DNA from: Dyadobacter beijingensis DSM 21582
GTDB lineage: Bacteria > Bacteroidota > Bacteroidia > Cytophagales > Spirosomataceae
Reading direction: 5' to 3'
DNA length: 64,000 nt
NCBI RefSeq assembly: GCF_000382205.1
Contig: NZ_KB907789.1
Location: 372,001 to 436,000, forward strand
In this document: piece after piece, positions 35,515 through 43,678 of the stretch
Layout: each line of letters opens with the position of its first letter
Numbering within the stretch: the first letter of the stretch is position 1
Made by a program: the position numbers and the translations under genes
Notes under the pieces: model-generated
Told to the model about the DNA's origin: nothing
The model's database searches: none
Seen by the model: only the letters and a program-made list of their open reading frames with translations

Positions 35515-35880
35515 TTACGCGCAGCCCGGAACGTCTTTGAGGTTATAAAAAATCTGCAAGCCCCGCGCCTGCCCTATTCTCACATCCTCGTCTGCCCCTT
35601 TGGATTCTCCTTCCAACCGAAGGATCGCGTCGCATTTCTGCAACAGCCGACCGGCCACCGGGTACAGGATTTCGTCGTATGGGCCGTCGCCAGGCGCTTT
35701 CGACCCGGCCAGTTTCAGCAGCGGCAACGCCACCCATTCGCCGATCACCGGCAAATGCCCGGCACGGAAAAGCTGTAACGTCACCGATTCGAGCTTGTCG
35801 AGGTTTTGGCGCATCAACGCAGGGTCGTCGTTCGTACCCGACCGGTATGGGCCGGCCACGAGGATCATTAGTCCGCTCAT
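35515..35880 (-). CDS. DUF4406 (nucleoside deoxyribosyltransferase-like) protein
   Basis: The 121-residue protein shows the DUF4406 pattern MILVAGPYRSGTNDDP, AGHLPVIGEWVALPLLK and CDAILRLEGESKGADEDVRI. The fold is related to nucleoside 2-deoxyribosyltransferases, which exchange bases on deoxynucleosides; activity of DUF4406 members is not established. It is divergent from the DeoR-type regulator gene, with a shared 120-bp region that holds a TTTTGATCA inverted repeat, so the two are likely a regulated pair. The gene converges with the preceding kinase gene with no gap. Confidence 0.72.
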   Translation of the reverse strand: MSGLMILVAGPYRSGTNDDPALMRQNLDKLESVTLQLFRAGHLPVIGEWVALPLLKLAGSKAPGDGPYDEILYPVAGRLLQKCDAILRLEGESKGADEDVRIGQARGLQIFYNLKDVPGCA

Positions 35881-35954
35881 TGTTTGAAATAATTTTATTA
35901 AAAATGATCAGATATGCTACTTTTGGCGAGCATCGAAACCATTCATCGCTAATA

Positions 35955-35988
35955 CTTTTGATCAATATTGATTAATTTTGATCAAAAG
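35955..35988. promoter_or_regulatory. Probable DeoR operator between the DUF4406 and DeoR genes
   Basis: A perfect inverted repeat, CTTTTGATCAA (35955-35965) and TTGATCAAAAG (35978-35988), surrounds a further TTGATTAA core, and TAATCAA follows at 35989. Repeated TGATCAA/TGATTAA units 11-12 bases apart are what a DeoR/GlpR-type repressor would need. It ends 12 bp before the regulator's start codon, so autoregulation is likely. Confidence 0.7.
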
Positions 35989-36000
35989 TAATCAATTATT

Positions 36001-36753
36001 ATGAATTTCCAGGAACGAAAGAAAAAAATACTGGCCGCGCTGGACAAGGCGGAGAGCCTGAGCGTGTTCGAATTGGCCGAAATACTGGTGGCATCGCCGG
36101 CCACGATCCGCCGCGACCTGGGCGATATTGCGGAAGAGGGCTTGCTCCTCCGTACGCACGGGGGCGCGATGAAAATGGAAAACCCGGTCCTGACCGGGTT
36201 TCTTGAAAAATCGGGCGTGAATAACCCCGTAAAAGAGCGCATTGCCGAACGTGCGGCTTCCTATGTGCAGGATGGCGACATTATATTCCTGGATTGCGGC
36301 AGCACTGTGTTTCAAATGTGCCGCTATCTCAAAAAGAAGAGCATCCGCGTCATTACCAACTCGTTACCAATCTTGTCAGAGCTGGTAGACACGCCCTCGA
36401 TCCAGATTAACCTCATCGGCGGCGAGTTGAACAAGGCCCGGAAAGCCGTTCATGGCGACAAAGCCGTCCAGCATATTCACGGTTACCACGCGCACAAGGC
36501 GTTCATTGGTGTGGACGGCCTTTCTGCCGAGAACGGCCTCACCGCCCATAGTGAACACGAATCGACCATTACGACGGCCTTTATCCGCAATGCCGGCGAA
36601 ACGATGCTGCTTTGTGACGCATCGAAGATCGGGAAGGACAGTTATGTCAAATTCGCAGAGCTTTCGGCCATCCATACTTTGATTACCGACTCCGCAGCCG
36701 AACCTAAGGCGGATGCACTGCGGCAGCAGGGCCTGCGCGTAGAGATAGTGTAG
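36001..36753 (+). CDS. DeoR/GlpR-family transcriptional regulator
   Basis: The 250-residue protein has the DeoR winged helix at residues 5-57 (RKKKILAALDKAESLSVFEL and SPATIRRDLGDIAEEGLLLR with HGGA) and a sugar-phosphate-binding DeoRC domain at about 75-240 (IIFLDCGSTVFQM, VITNSLPILSELV, LIGGELNKARKA, FIGVDGLSAENGLTAHSEHE). Such regulators usually respond to a phosphorylated sugar or deoxynucleoside. The divergent DUF4406 gene and the repeated TGATCAA sites in front of it are its likely targets. Confidence 0.93.
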   Translation: MNFQERKKKILAALDKAESLSVFELAEILVASPATIRRDLGDIAEEGLLLRTHGGAMKMENPVLTGFLEKSGVNNPVKERIAERAASYVQDGDIIFLDCGSTVFQMCRYLKKKSIRVITNSLPILSELVDTPSIQINLIGGELNKARKAVHGDKAVQHIHGYHAHKAFIGVDGLSAENGLTAHSEHESTITTAFIRNAGETMLLCDASKIGKDSYVKFAELSAIHTLITDSAAEPKADALRQQGLRVEIV

Positions 36754-36770
36754 CTACAAAATGTAATCTC

Positions 36771-37694
36771 TTACTTCTTGCGCCGGAAACTAGGCGGCTG
36801 AATGTAGAACTCGACGGTCGCGGCAAGCCCGGAAGTACGTACCGGTACGGCGTCGTGCACCATTTTATTGGACAAATTCTTGCGATAACCGCCAAACAGC
36901 TCTACCCCACCGAACTTCCCGAACCGGCGGTTGTAGGAAATCCCCATATCGACGTCGATCCGGCGGCAGACGTCAGGCGTCCCCTCGGCGACACGGTTGA
37001 GATAATACGTCCGGGTAACGGCCTCTGCTTTGAAATACAAAAGATCGTTGGGTGAGAGGTTGTGCCGCCAGGCCACTTTCTTGGGCAGCATGATTTCGAT
37101 CCCCTCTTTTTCGGAGAGATTGTAGTTAAAGAGGAACACCGGCAGGAAAGTCAGCTTATAGCTTTTATTAAAGATAATGCCCGCACCGATTTCTTTTCTG
37201 GGCGAAACCCTTTTCAGATAGGAGGCTGAAACGGTATAATTCAGCGGAATTTCCTTCGCCGAAAGCATGGCAAAATTGCCCGTTTTATTGATATGCGAGG
37301 TTAAAAGCAGCCAGGAAGTGCTGTCGAGCCGTACGAACGAGTTGACATCGAGCGCGAACGTGCGAAGGTTCCAGCCTTCGAATTTCTTGGCCGGGTTTTC
37401 GCCGCTGCTCTTGAATTCGAGCTGTTCGGCCCGGTAATTCGGGCCAATCACCATCCCGAAATTCTTTTTATTCAGCACGGGCAGCCAGGCACGCACGAAC
37501 ATTTCTTCATTCGTAAAAGTCTTGTTGCCGCCGTTGGCAAAGCGGTATACCTTACCCGGTGCGTGGGTAGTCCTGAAAGTGATCCACTTCGAAGGAGCCG
37601 AGCCGGTGAGACCGGGTTTTTGGGCACAACAAACCATGGTCATACCCCATAAGGATAAGAAAAGTGCAAACGCCTCCGGCTTCCGAAACTGCAT
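36771..37694 (-). CDS. Exported beta-barrel-like protein (DUF6268-like)
   Basis: A start at 37694 gives 307 residues with an N-terminal hydrophobic leader ending MVCCAQ. The rest alternates short strands (for example NFGMVIGPNYRAEQLEFKSS and GGVELFGGYRKNLSN) with an aromatic-rich C-terminus, as in outer membrane barrels. The pattern agrees with DUF6268-type proteins, but I am not sure of the family. An in-frame extension to 37913 lacks export features and is not supported. It converges with the DeoR gene. Confidence 0.7.
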   Translation of the reverse strand: MQFRKPEAFALFLSLWGMTMVCCAQKPGLTGSAPSKWITFRTTHAPGKVYRFANGGNKTFTNEEMFVRAWLPVLNKKNFGMVIGPNYRAEQLEFKSSGENPAKKFEGWNLRTFALDVNSFVRLDSTSWLLLTSHINKTGNFAMLSAKEIPLNYTVSASYLKRVSPRKEIGAGIIFNKSYKLTFLPVFLFNYNLSEKEGIEIMLPKKVAWRHNLSPNDLLYFKAEAVTRTYYLNRVAEGTPDVCRRIDVDMGISYNRRFGKFGGVELFGGYRKNLSNKMVHDAVPVRTSGLAATVEFYIQPPSFRRKK

Positions 37695-38048
37695 ACTTTG
37701 CCTGTAAATGGTTGAAATCGTTCTAACCTGCAATAAAATACTCGTTATGAGGGCGTAACGCAATGCGCCGTCCATTAAGTTCCGGACTTGTTTCGAGGAA
37801 TCAGAACGATGGAGGATTATACGTCGGGCCATTATGGTTAAATAAACGACAGCCCTTCTGTTTTCGGATAGCCCGGCTGGTATTTTTTTCTGTAAATGCC
37901 TGCTTGCCGGCACTCACAAAAAAGATAGCCGGAAAATGGCGCGCGGGAAAAGGTAATGTTTGAAAACTATAAACTTTGTTTTGAATCTATTAATATCCGT
38001 AGACAATGTGCTGCTAATTTTGCACCCTACATTAAACCCATTTTCGAG
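37695..38048. other. Divergent intergenic region before the alcohol dehydrogenase
   Basis: The 354 bases carry the start regions of two divergent genes. No additional gene is convincing: frames extending both neighbours upstream are open but unlike protein. The right part is AT-rich and holds the -7 box listed at 38015. Confidence 0.6.
38015..38022 (+). promoter_or_regulatory. Candidate -7 element (TAATTTTG) for the alcohol dehydrogenase
   Basis: This exact TAnnTTTG box lies 26 bp before the start at 38049. No TTG at a good distance is seen, so another factor may help. Confidence 0.5.
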
Positions 38049-39089
38049 ATGATACAAGCAAAAGCATACGCTGCCCAAACGCCAGAGACCGACCTCGCTC
38101 CCTGGGATTTTGAAAGACGGGACGTCGGACCGCACGATGTTCAAATCGAAATCCAGTACTGCGGCGTCTGCCATTCCGATCTTCACCAGATCAGAGACGA
38201 ATGGTTTCCAGGCGTTTTCCCGATGGTACCGGGACATGAAATCGTGGGCAAAGTCGTGCAGACGGGCGCACACGTGAAAAAATTCAAAGCCGGCGATCTG
38301 GCCGGTGTGGGCTGCATGGTCGATTCCTGCCAGGTTTGCGAAAACTGCCAGGAGGGCCTGGAACAATACTGCCTAGAAGGCAATACCCAAACCTACAACA
38401 ATCTCGACCGCAGCGGCGTACCGACCTACGGCGGCTATTCCAACACGATCGTCGTGCGGGAAGAGTTTGTCCTGCATGTTTCGGAAAAGCTGTCGCTGGC
38501 CGCCACCGCTCCGCTGCTTTGCGCGGGCATTACCACCTACTCGCCCCTGCGCCATTGGAAAGTGGGCAAAGGCCATAAGCTGGCCGTACTCGGCCTGGGT
38601 GGTCTCGGCCACATGGCTGTAAAGTTTGGCGTCGCATTCGGCGCCGATGTTACGGTACTGAGCACTTCCGCTTCCAAGGAGCAAGCGGCCAAAGACCTCG
38701 GCGCCCACCATTTCGTGGTCACCTCCGACGCCGCACAGGTGGATGCGGTGAAAGGCAGCTTCGACTTCATCCTGGACACCGTTTCGGCCGTGCATGACAT
38801 GGATTTGTACCTGTCACTCCTCCGCACGAACGGAACGCTCATCAATGTAGGTGTACCAACCGAGCCCTATTCCGTGCGGCCATTCTCCTTGCTCACCGGC
38901 CGCCGCAGCATGGCAGGTTCAGGCATCGGAGGCATTGCTGAAACACAGGAAATGCTCGATTTCTGCGCCGAGCACAATATCGTATCCGACATCGAGCTGA
39001 TCGACATCAAGGACATCACGGCCTCCTACGAGCGCATGCTGAAAGGAGACGTTCGCTACCGGTTTGTGATCGATATGGCTACGCTGTAA
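38049..39089 (+). CDS. Zinc-dependent alcohol dehydrogenase (YahK/CAD type)
   Basis: The start at 38049 (MIQAKAYAAQTPETDLAPWD) gives 346 residues. The catalytic zinc site is in YCGVCHSDLHQIRDEW and VPGHEIVGKV; the structural zinc cysteines are in CMVDSCQVCENCQEGLEQYC. The Rossmann nucleotide motif is AVLGLGGLGHMAVKFG, and FSLLTGRRSMAGSGIGG is typical of the YahK-like NADPH-dependent aldehyde reductases. It probably reduces a broad range of aldehydes. A strong terminator follows immediately, so it is monocistronic. Confidence 0.93.
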   Translation: MIQAKAYAAQTPETDLAPWDFERRDVGPHDVQIEIQYCGVCHSDLHQIRDEWFPGVFPMVPGHEIVGKVVQTGAHVKKFKAGDLAGVGCMVDSCQVCENCQEGLEQYCLEGNTQTYNNLDRSGVPTYGGYSNTIVVREEFVLHVSEKLSLAATAPLLCAGITTYSPLRHWKVGKGHKLAVLGLGGLGHMAVKFGVAFGADVTVLSTSASKEQAAKDLGAHHFVVTSDAAQVDAVKGSFDFILDTVSAVHDMDLYLSLLRTNGTLINVGVPTEPYSVRPFSLLTGRRSMAGSGIGGIAETQEMLDFCAEHNIVSDIELIDIKDITASYERMLKGDVRYRFVIDMATL

Positions 39090-39093
39090 TGTT

Positions 39094-39128
39094 AAATGCC
39101 CCGGTGCGGGGAACGCGCCGGGGCATTT
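39094..39128 (+). terminator. Terminator of the alcohol dehydrogenase gene
   Basis: A perfect 11-bp stem (AAATGCCCCGG and CCGGGGCATTT) begins 4 bp after the stop codon; the stem itself is AT-tailed. Confidence 0.85.
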
Positions 39129-39182
39129 ACTTCCAAAGAACCAACATTTCCTGGTCCAGACCTTCTCTGTGGAATCGATTAA

Positions 39183-39216
39183 ATGCGCCGCCCGGATTGC
39201 TTTCCGAACGGCGCAT
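39183..39216 (-). terminator. Probable terminator of the exported hydrolase gene
   Basis: An 8-bp perfect stem (ATGCGCCG and CGGCGCAT), with further internal pairing, lies 21 bp beyond the minus-strand stop at 39237. The following run is TTTAAT, short for a terminator. Confidence 0.55.
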
Positions 39217-39236
39217 GGTGCAACAATTAACCTGAA

Positions 39237-40187
39237 CTACTCGCTCAAAAAGGCATTCGCTTCCTGCACAAACTCGGTTGCATACTGGCAGAATGCGGCA
39301 TGCCCCGCGTCCGGGTAGATGACCAGCCGTGCATTCGGGATGCTTTCGGATGCATTCACCGCGTTGCCGACCGGTACCGGCACATCATTCTTTCCCTGCG
39401 CGAAAAGTACAGGCTGCTGCACGGCTTTGAGTTCCTGCAATGCATTCGGGTAAGGCTGCGCCCAGGCAAGTACCGCTGTAAGCTGAGCGCCGCCAGCTTG
39501 CTGGCTCAATGCCGCGTCACGGTTGGTCTGGCGTTTCTGAATGCGTTCGTAAGATGCTCTACCGGCTTTCAGGCTCGCTTCGGATTTTGTAAATCCGAAC
39601 GTCAGGAAGGTTTCTTCGGGCGTCAGATTGGCCGTCAATGCGATGATTTTCGGCAGATCGGACAGGCCTGCGCTGCCCTTCGGGCCGGTTCCGGTGAGAA
39701 TTACCCTGTTCACCAGCCCCGGCTCGGTGAGCAGGACTTGCTGCGTTATGAAGCCGCCCATCGAGAAACCCATCAGGTTTACTTTACTGTAACCCAATGC
39801 TTTGATGAACGTAACCGCATCTGCGGCCATTCCGGTGATGGTGGCTGGCGTTTCGCCCGTCGAGCTGCCTACACCCTTGTTATCGAACAGGATCACCTGT
39901 TGCTGCGCGGCGAGCCCGTTGGTAATGGCCGGGTCCCAGTCGTCCATGGCGCTGCCGAGCGACGACAGCATTACAAGCGGAATGCCCGGCTTGTCACCCA
40001 GTACGCGGTAGGCATATCGCGTGCCGCCTGCTTCTACGAATTGCGTTGGGGCCGTCTGGTGGTAGTCTGCCGCTACCGGTACCGGCTCGTTGCCGGATGC
40101 GTCGTGGTCGCAGGAAAATAGTCCGCATGCCAGCAGAAAAGAAAAGCAGAGTGTTTTTAAGGCGGGACCTGTGTGGTTAGTTTTCAT
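39237..40187 (-). CDS. Exported alpha/beta hydrolase lipoprotein
   Basis: The 316-residue protein has a lipoprotein signal (LLACGLFSC, lipid cysteine near residue 26). An alpha/beta hydrolase fold follows, with the oxyanion segment VMLSSLGSAMDDWDP, the nucleophile Ser in LMGFSMGGFITQQV, an acid in AQGKNDVPVPVGN and His in PDAGHAAF. The substrate is unknown; the general shape is that of an esterase or haloperoxidase-like enzyme. It is on the minus strand with its own terminator. Confidence 0.86.
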   Translation of the reverse strand: MKTNHTGPALKTLCFSFLLACGLFSCDHDASGNEPVPVAADYHQTAPTQFVEAGGTRYAYRVLGDKPGIPLVMLSSLGSAMDDWDPAITNGLAAQQQVILFDNKGVGSSTGETPATITGMAADAVTFIKALGYSKVNLMGFSMGGFITQQVLLTEPGLVNRVILTGTGPKGSAGLSDLPKIIALTANLTPEETFLTFGFTKSEASLKAGRASYERIQKRQTNRDAALSQQAGGAQLTAVLAWAQPYPNALQELKAVQQPVLFAQGKNDVPVPVGNAVNASESIPNARLVIYPDAGHAAFCQYATEFVQEANAFLSE

Positions 40188-40501
40188 CTTTCGTGAATGT
40201 TGGATTTGTGAATGATTGACGGTTCAAAACTATCATCACAAATCCGCGGCAGGAATTGAAAACGGGGCGAAATGGACATATTGCCGCCCGGGCCGGACGG
40301 CGGGGCTGCCGATCTATACCATTGGTGACATTTTATCACCAGAGCCTTGCATGGAAGCAGGTAGGAGATTAAATTGGCATTGAAGAACACACAGGCTGAT
40401 CACCTAGGAAACTAATTTGATTCATCGAATAGAATAATCTCTATTTTGATTAACAAATCGATATAAAAGTATTTCGCATTTATAAAGTTTTGCTACCTTG
40501 C

Positions 40502-40577
40502 CGACTAATGAATTTTAGTTCATTAATTATAGAAGGTATTCCATTAAAGCCGGGTGGTTCGCTCCGGCTTTCTTTTT
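40502..40577 (+). ncRNA. Candidate small noncoding RNA
   Basis: A possible promoter (TTT at 40472, then TACCTTG at 40494) is followed by two hairpins: TAATGAA/TTCATTA (40506-40525) and a terminator-like AAAGCCGG/CCGGCTTT (40546-40571) with CTTTTTG. No open frame occupies the stretch. The promoter match is imperfect, so the RNA is a prediction only. Confidence 0.4.
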
Positions 40578-40583
40578 GATCGC

Positions 40584-40620
40584 TGCACAAAAAGCCTCCG
40601 TCCGGGATTGTTTTTGTGCA
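40584..40620 (-). terminator. Hairpin after the MBL-fold gene
   Basis: A perfect 10-bp inverted repeat (TGCACAAAAA and TTTTTGTGCA) starts 8 bp beyond the stop codon of the gene ending at 40628. Confidence 0.6.
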
Positions 40621-40627
40621 AACCGCT

Positions 40628-41887
40628 TTATCGTGCCTGGTAAGGGCCGTGAATGGCTTTTATACGAAGATTTTCATCCTGATCATCCAGGATAATCACG
40701 CGATAAGTGTCGCCGCCTTTCCCGACACGCACGACAATGTGGCCCTGATCGCTTTTCAAACGGTTCAGCATTTCGCCGATCACCAGCTTGTTCGCTTCGA
40801 GCATTCCTGTGGCAAAAACGTCACGCTCTCCCTGGTAAATGCGTTGCGAATAAATGCGGTCGAGCACATCGTGGCCCGGATGGTCCGACGACCAGACGGG
40901 GATCACCAGCACGCGGGGGCGCAGCGCGCCGAGCAGGAAGTCGTTTTGCGAATCGCGATTGCCATGGTGGTCGAGAATCTGCACATCCACCGGCCCTACC
41001 GCTTTCGCTACGGGCGTTTCCACATCGTGCCACGCGGGTACGCCGGGTTGTAACACGCCGGGCGTATCGCCGCCGGTGTAATAATCAAACTTACCATAAC
41101 TGATCCGTGTGGCAATGCTGCACATATTCTCGCTCGGATATTGGTCCGGGCGAAGGTCTTTCAGCTCCGGAAAATGCTTGCGGGTGGCGTTGCCTATTCC
41201 GGTCCATATCTCGCCATTGGCTGAGATATTACGGATTTCGAACTGGTTCTTATATTGCTCCGGGTTGTTCAGCAGCACGATCTGGTCATTGCGGCCCGGA
41301 ACGCTGGTCTCTACACGTAACCCATTATTTTTCACCTGCCATTCCAGGAAGCTGCGGTAGTTCAACATCATGCTGTCGTTCACCGGGCGCGGGTAGGCAT
41401 ATTCCGGCCAGCCACGATCGATGATTTTCTTCACGGGGACAAACTCGGCCACCTCGGTAATGCCTGCCAATACATATTTCCCTTGCCGCGATTTTTTGGA
41501 AATCGAGGTAGGTGTGCCCATATGATCGTCGTGGAAATGCGTCACGAGTGCGTAGTTCACCACGGGCGTGGGCGCCACTTTGCGGATATACCGCGCGATC
41601 CACTCGCCGGGCTGCCTTTCTGGGCCTGGCATCGCACGGGTATTCCGCGGGCTTTGCGTGCGCGCCTCCGTGGGATCGAGCGCGCCGGCGTCCACGAGCA
41701 GCGTAGTGCCGTCGGGCAGGATCAGGAATGTCGCATTGCCCATTCCGGTATTGATATGGTGAATATCCATCGTACCTTCCTGCCATGACGGGAGCGCCTG
41801 GCCTACCGCCTGGGCAGCGGCATAGTGCATTTGCAGGCTCGCGCAGATTACCGCGAGGCCTGCTTTTATCATAGTGGTGTATTTCAT
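40628..41887 (-). CDS. Exported MBL-fold metallo-hydrolase
   Basis: The 419-residue protein has a signal peptide (residues 1-26, ending MHYAAAQ). The metallo-beta-lactamase fold is shown by the metal motif HFHDDHMG (HxHxDH), an upstream strand with TTLLVDAGALD, and later LDHHGNRDSQND and SDHPGHDVL, close to the ComEC/Rec2-like group. The insertion of about 100 residues between the second and third metal motifs is longer than usual. Its substrate is unknown. The downstream member of a two-gene run starting with a 100-residue protein, it is probably expressed from the promoter at 42239. Confidence 0.85.
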   Translation of the reverse strand: MKYTTMIKAGLAVICASLQMHYAAAQAVGQALPSWQEGTMDIHHINTGMGNATFLILPDGTTLLVDAGALDPTEARTQSPRNTRAMPGPERQPGEWIARYIRKVAPTPVVNYALVTHFHDDHMGTPTSISKKSRQGKYVLAGITEVAEFVPVKKIIDRGWPEYAYPRPVNDSMMLNYRSFLEWQVKNNGLRVETSVPGRNDQIVLLNNPEQYKNQFEIRNISANGEIWTGIGNATRKHFPELKDLRPDQYPSENMCSIATRISYGKFDYYTGGDTPGVLQPGVPAWHDVETPVAKAVGPVDVQILDHHGNRDSQNDFLLGALRPRVLVIPVWSSDHPGHDVLDRIYSQRIYQGERDVFATGMLEANKLVIGEMLNRLKSDQGHIVVRVGKGGDTYRVIILDDQDENLRIKAIHGPYQAR

Positions 41888-41908
41888 ATGCTGAATGCTA
41901 AAAAAGGG

Positions 41909-42211
41909 TTAGTCCTGAACTTCCAACGCATGCAATTTATCAAATTCCCGGATGGTCTTTCGGATGTGTTTGCGGTGTACGCCGCTGTACTGTATCTGTA
42001 ATTGGCTCGCTTTGTCGGCGTCGAGGTTTTTCAATTTCCAGTATTTGGGGTGGGCCAATCCGATAGGCGGCTTAAACTCTTCATCCTTAGGGTCTTTTAT
42101 CAACACATCCACCTGGATGCTTACTTTGGAAAGATCATCGGCCAAAACGCCTTCCACCATTACTTTCACGGCTCTGCCGGTTTCTAAAACAAATATTTTT
42201 TCGTGCGTCAT
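41909..42211 (-). CDS. Conserved-looking small protein of unknown function
   Basis: The 100-residue protein reads MTHEKIFVLETGRAVKVMVE, then a strand-rich section with VSIQVDVLIKDPKDEEFKPP, and a helical, basic end. It has no signal peptide or membrane segment, so it is cytoplasmic. I recognise no family. It lies 21 bp upstream of the MBL-fold gene and has an exact promoter (TTG, 18-bp spacer, TACCTTTG) inside a perfect palindrome. This makes it a likely first gene of a regulated transcript. Confidence 0.65.
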   Translation of the reverse strand: MTHEKIFVLETGRAVKVMVEGVLADDLSKVSIQVDVLIKDPKDEEFKPPIGLAHPKYWKLKNLDADKASQLQIQYSGVHRKHIRKTIREFDKLHALEVQD

Positions 42212-42226
42212 CTCACATCCTGTAAC

Positions 42227-42260
42227 TTAATTCGGCGCCAAAGGTAGCGAGCCGAATTAA
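42227..42260. promoter_or_regulatory. Perfect palindrome around the -7 box
   Basis: Arms TTAATTCGGC (42227-42236) and GCCGAATTAA (42251-42260) match perfectly, with 14 bases between them. The minus-strand -7 box TACCTTTG lies wholly between the arms, so a bound dimer would block RNA polymerase. This is a strong candidate operator. Confidence 0.7.
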
Positions 42261-42267
42261 AACACAA
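42239..42267 (-). promoter_or_regulatory. Promoter of the 100-residue-protein/MBL-fold transcript
   Basis: On the minus strand TTG (42267-42265), an 18-bp spacer and TACCTTTG (42246-42239) match the Bacteroidota consensus exactly, 28 bp before the start at 42211. Confidence 0.8.
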
Positions 42268-42315
42268 GTGACTTTAACAATATCTTAATTCAGGATGTGG
42301 GCTTGAAGAACGGCG

Positions 42316-43632
42316 TCAGTGCGATGCCGGCTCCTCGAAACTGGATTGATTTTCAGGCAGGATCACGTGGAAAGTAGCCCCCTGGCCTTCCTCCGAAGTG
42401 GCGAAAATATGCCCGTGATGATTTTGCAGGATTTTCTTGCACATCGCCAGCCCGATACCCGTCCCTTCGAATTCCTTCTTGCCGTGCAGCCGTTGAAAAA
42501 TTTCAAAAATCTGGTCCGCATAGAGCTGGTCGAAGCCGATGCCATTATCTGAAACACGCAAGTGGTGGTACGAACACCGGTTATCGAGCATCGGAAATTC
42601 CGTCAATGCCGGCCTGTCGAGCAGTTTTACCGAAATCGATATCACAGGATCTGCCTCTTCCCGACTGAATTTCAATGCATTGGAAATGAGATTACCGAAA
42701 AGCTGCGCCATTTGCAGCGGAACGGCTTCCAGCACGGGCAGGCCTTCGTAATGCACCCGCGCACGTTTCTCGTCGATGAGTAATTCCAGGTCGTCGACTA
42801 CATTGTCGATCACCAGGTTAAGGTCGGTGATGCGTACGAGGTCGGTATCGCGGGATAGCTGGGAAAACGTGAGCACGTCCCGGATGAGCAACAGCATACG
42901 CGCCGACGCATTTTTGATTTTACCTATATAATGCTGCTGGCGCTCGCTCGTGGTGCCTAATGCCGTTTCAAGCATTTGCGTGAACGTAGCCACCTTGCGG
43001 ATGGGTTCCTGTAAGTCATGGGAAGCGATGTAGGCAAATTGCGCCAGCTCCGCGTTAGAGCGTTGCAGACTGTGGTTGGCGGTAGCCAGCTCGCGCGTAC
43101 GCTCGGCCACGATCTCGTCGGTCCGCATTCGGTTCAGCACGGCATCGGTCACTTCGGTGCAGGTCACAAAAACCCCGCTGATATCGCCGTGGTCATCATA
43201 CACTGGGCTGTAACTGAACGTCCAGTAGATATCCTCGATACGCCCGTTGCGGAAAAACGGCACCAGCTGATCTTCATACCACACGGGCTCGCCGGTAGTC
43301 ATCACCTGCCGCAGCAGCGGCTCTACGAAATCCCATATTTCACTCCAGACCTCGTTGCCTTTCTTCCCCAGCGCAGGATGCTTGCCGTCGACACCGAGGC
43401 TGGGCCGGAACGCATCGTTATAAAAGCAGATCAGGTGCTCGCCCCAGAAAAGGAACATGGGGAAAGCCGAATGCAGTACAATGCCCAGGCTTGTACGCAG
43501 GCTTTGCTGCCACTGGTCCGGCGTGCCGATCGGCGAAAGGGACCAGTCGAACGAGCGCGTAAGCGCGCCCATTTCGCCGCCGCCCCGGATAAAATGGAAT
43601 GTTTCGTCGTTTGTGGGTTTGCGCAAATGCAT
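42316..43632 (-). CDS. PAS-domain sensor histidine kinase
   Basis: The start at 43632 (MHLRKPTNDETFHFIRGGGE) gives 438 residues; a TTG at 43653 is also in frame. A PAS/GAF-like domain (WSLSPIGTPDQWQQSL to YSPVYDDHGDISGVFV) covers residues 30-165. A coiled coil leads to HisKA with His in YIASHDLQEPIRKVATFTQM, then HATPase_c (LFGNLISNALKF, DNGIGFDQL, GTGIGLAMC). It has no membrane segment, so it senses a cytoplasmic signal. It lies 46 bp downstream of a single-domain response regulator, its probable partner. Confidence 0.92.
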   Translation of the reverse strand: MHLRKPTNDETFHFIRGGGEMGALTRSFDWSLSPIGTPDQWQQSLRTSLGIVLHSAFPMFLFWGEHLICFYNDAFRPSLGVDGKHPALGKKGNEVWSEIWDFVEPLLRQVMTTGEPVWYEDQLVPFFRNGRIEDIYWTFSYSPVYDDHGDISGVFVTCTEVTDAVLNRMRTDEIVAERTRELATANHSLQRSNAELAQFAYIASHDLQEPIRKVATFTQMLETALGTTSERQQHYIGKIKNASARMLLLIRDVLTFSQLSRDTDLVRITDLNLVIDNVVDDLELLIDEKRARVHYEGLPVLEAVPLQMAQLFGNLISNALKFSREEADPVISISVKLLDRPALTEFPMLDNRCSYHHLRVSDNGIGFDQLYADQIFEIFQRLHGKKEFEGTGIGLAMCKKILQNHHGHIFATSEEGQGATFHVILPENQSSFEEPASH

Positions 43633-43678
43633 AGTGGCCAATGAATTGTACAAACCACCATACTATAATCGCGCCAGC

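Larger units (their letters stand above)
40188..40627. other. Intergenic region with structured elements, no protein gene
   Basis: These 440 bases carry no convincing protein-coding gene. They include an AT-rich segment near 40400-40500 and the candidate small RNA at 40502-40577. A hairpin at 40584-40620 (arms TGCACAAAAA and TTTTTGTGCA) lies just after the end of the minus-strand MBL-fold gene and can serve as its terminator. Confidence 0.7.
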
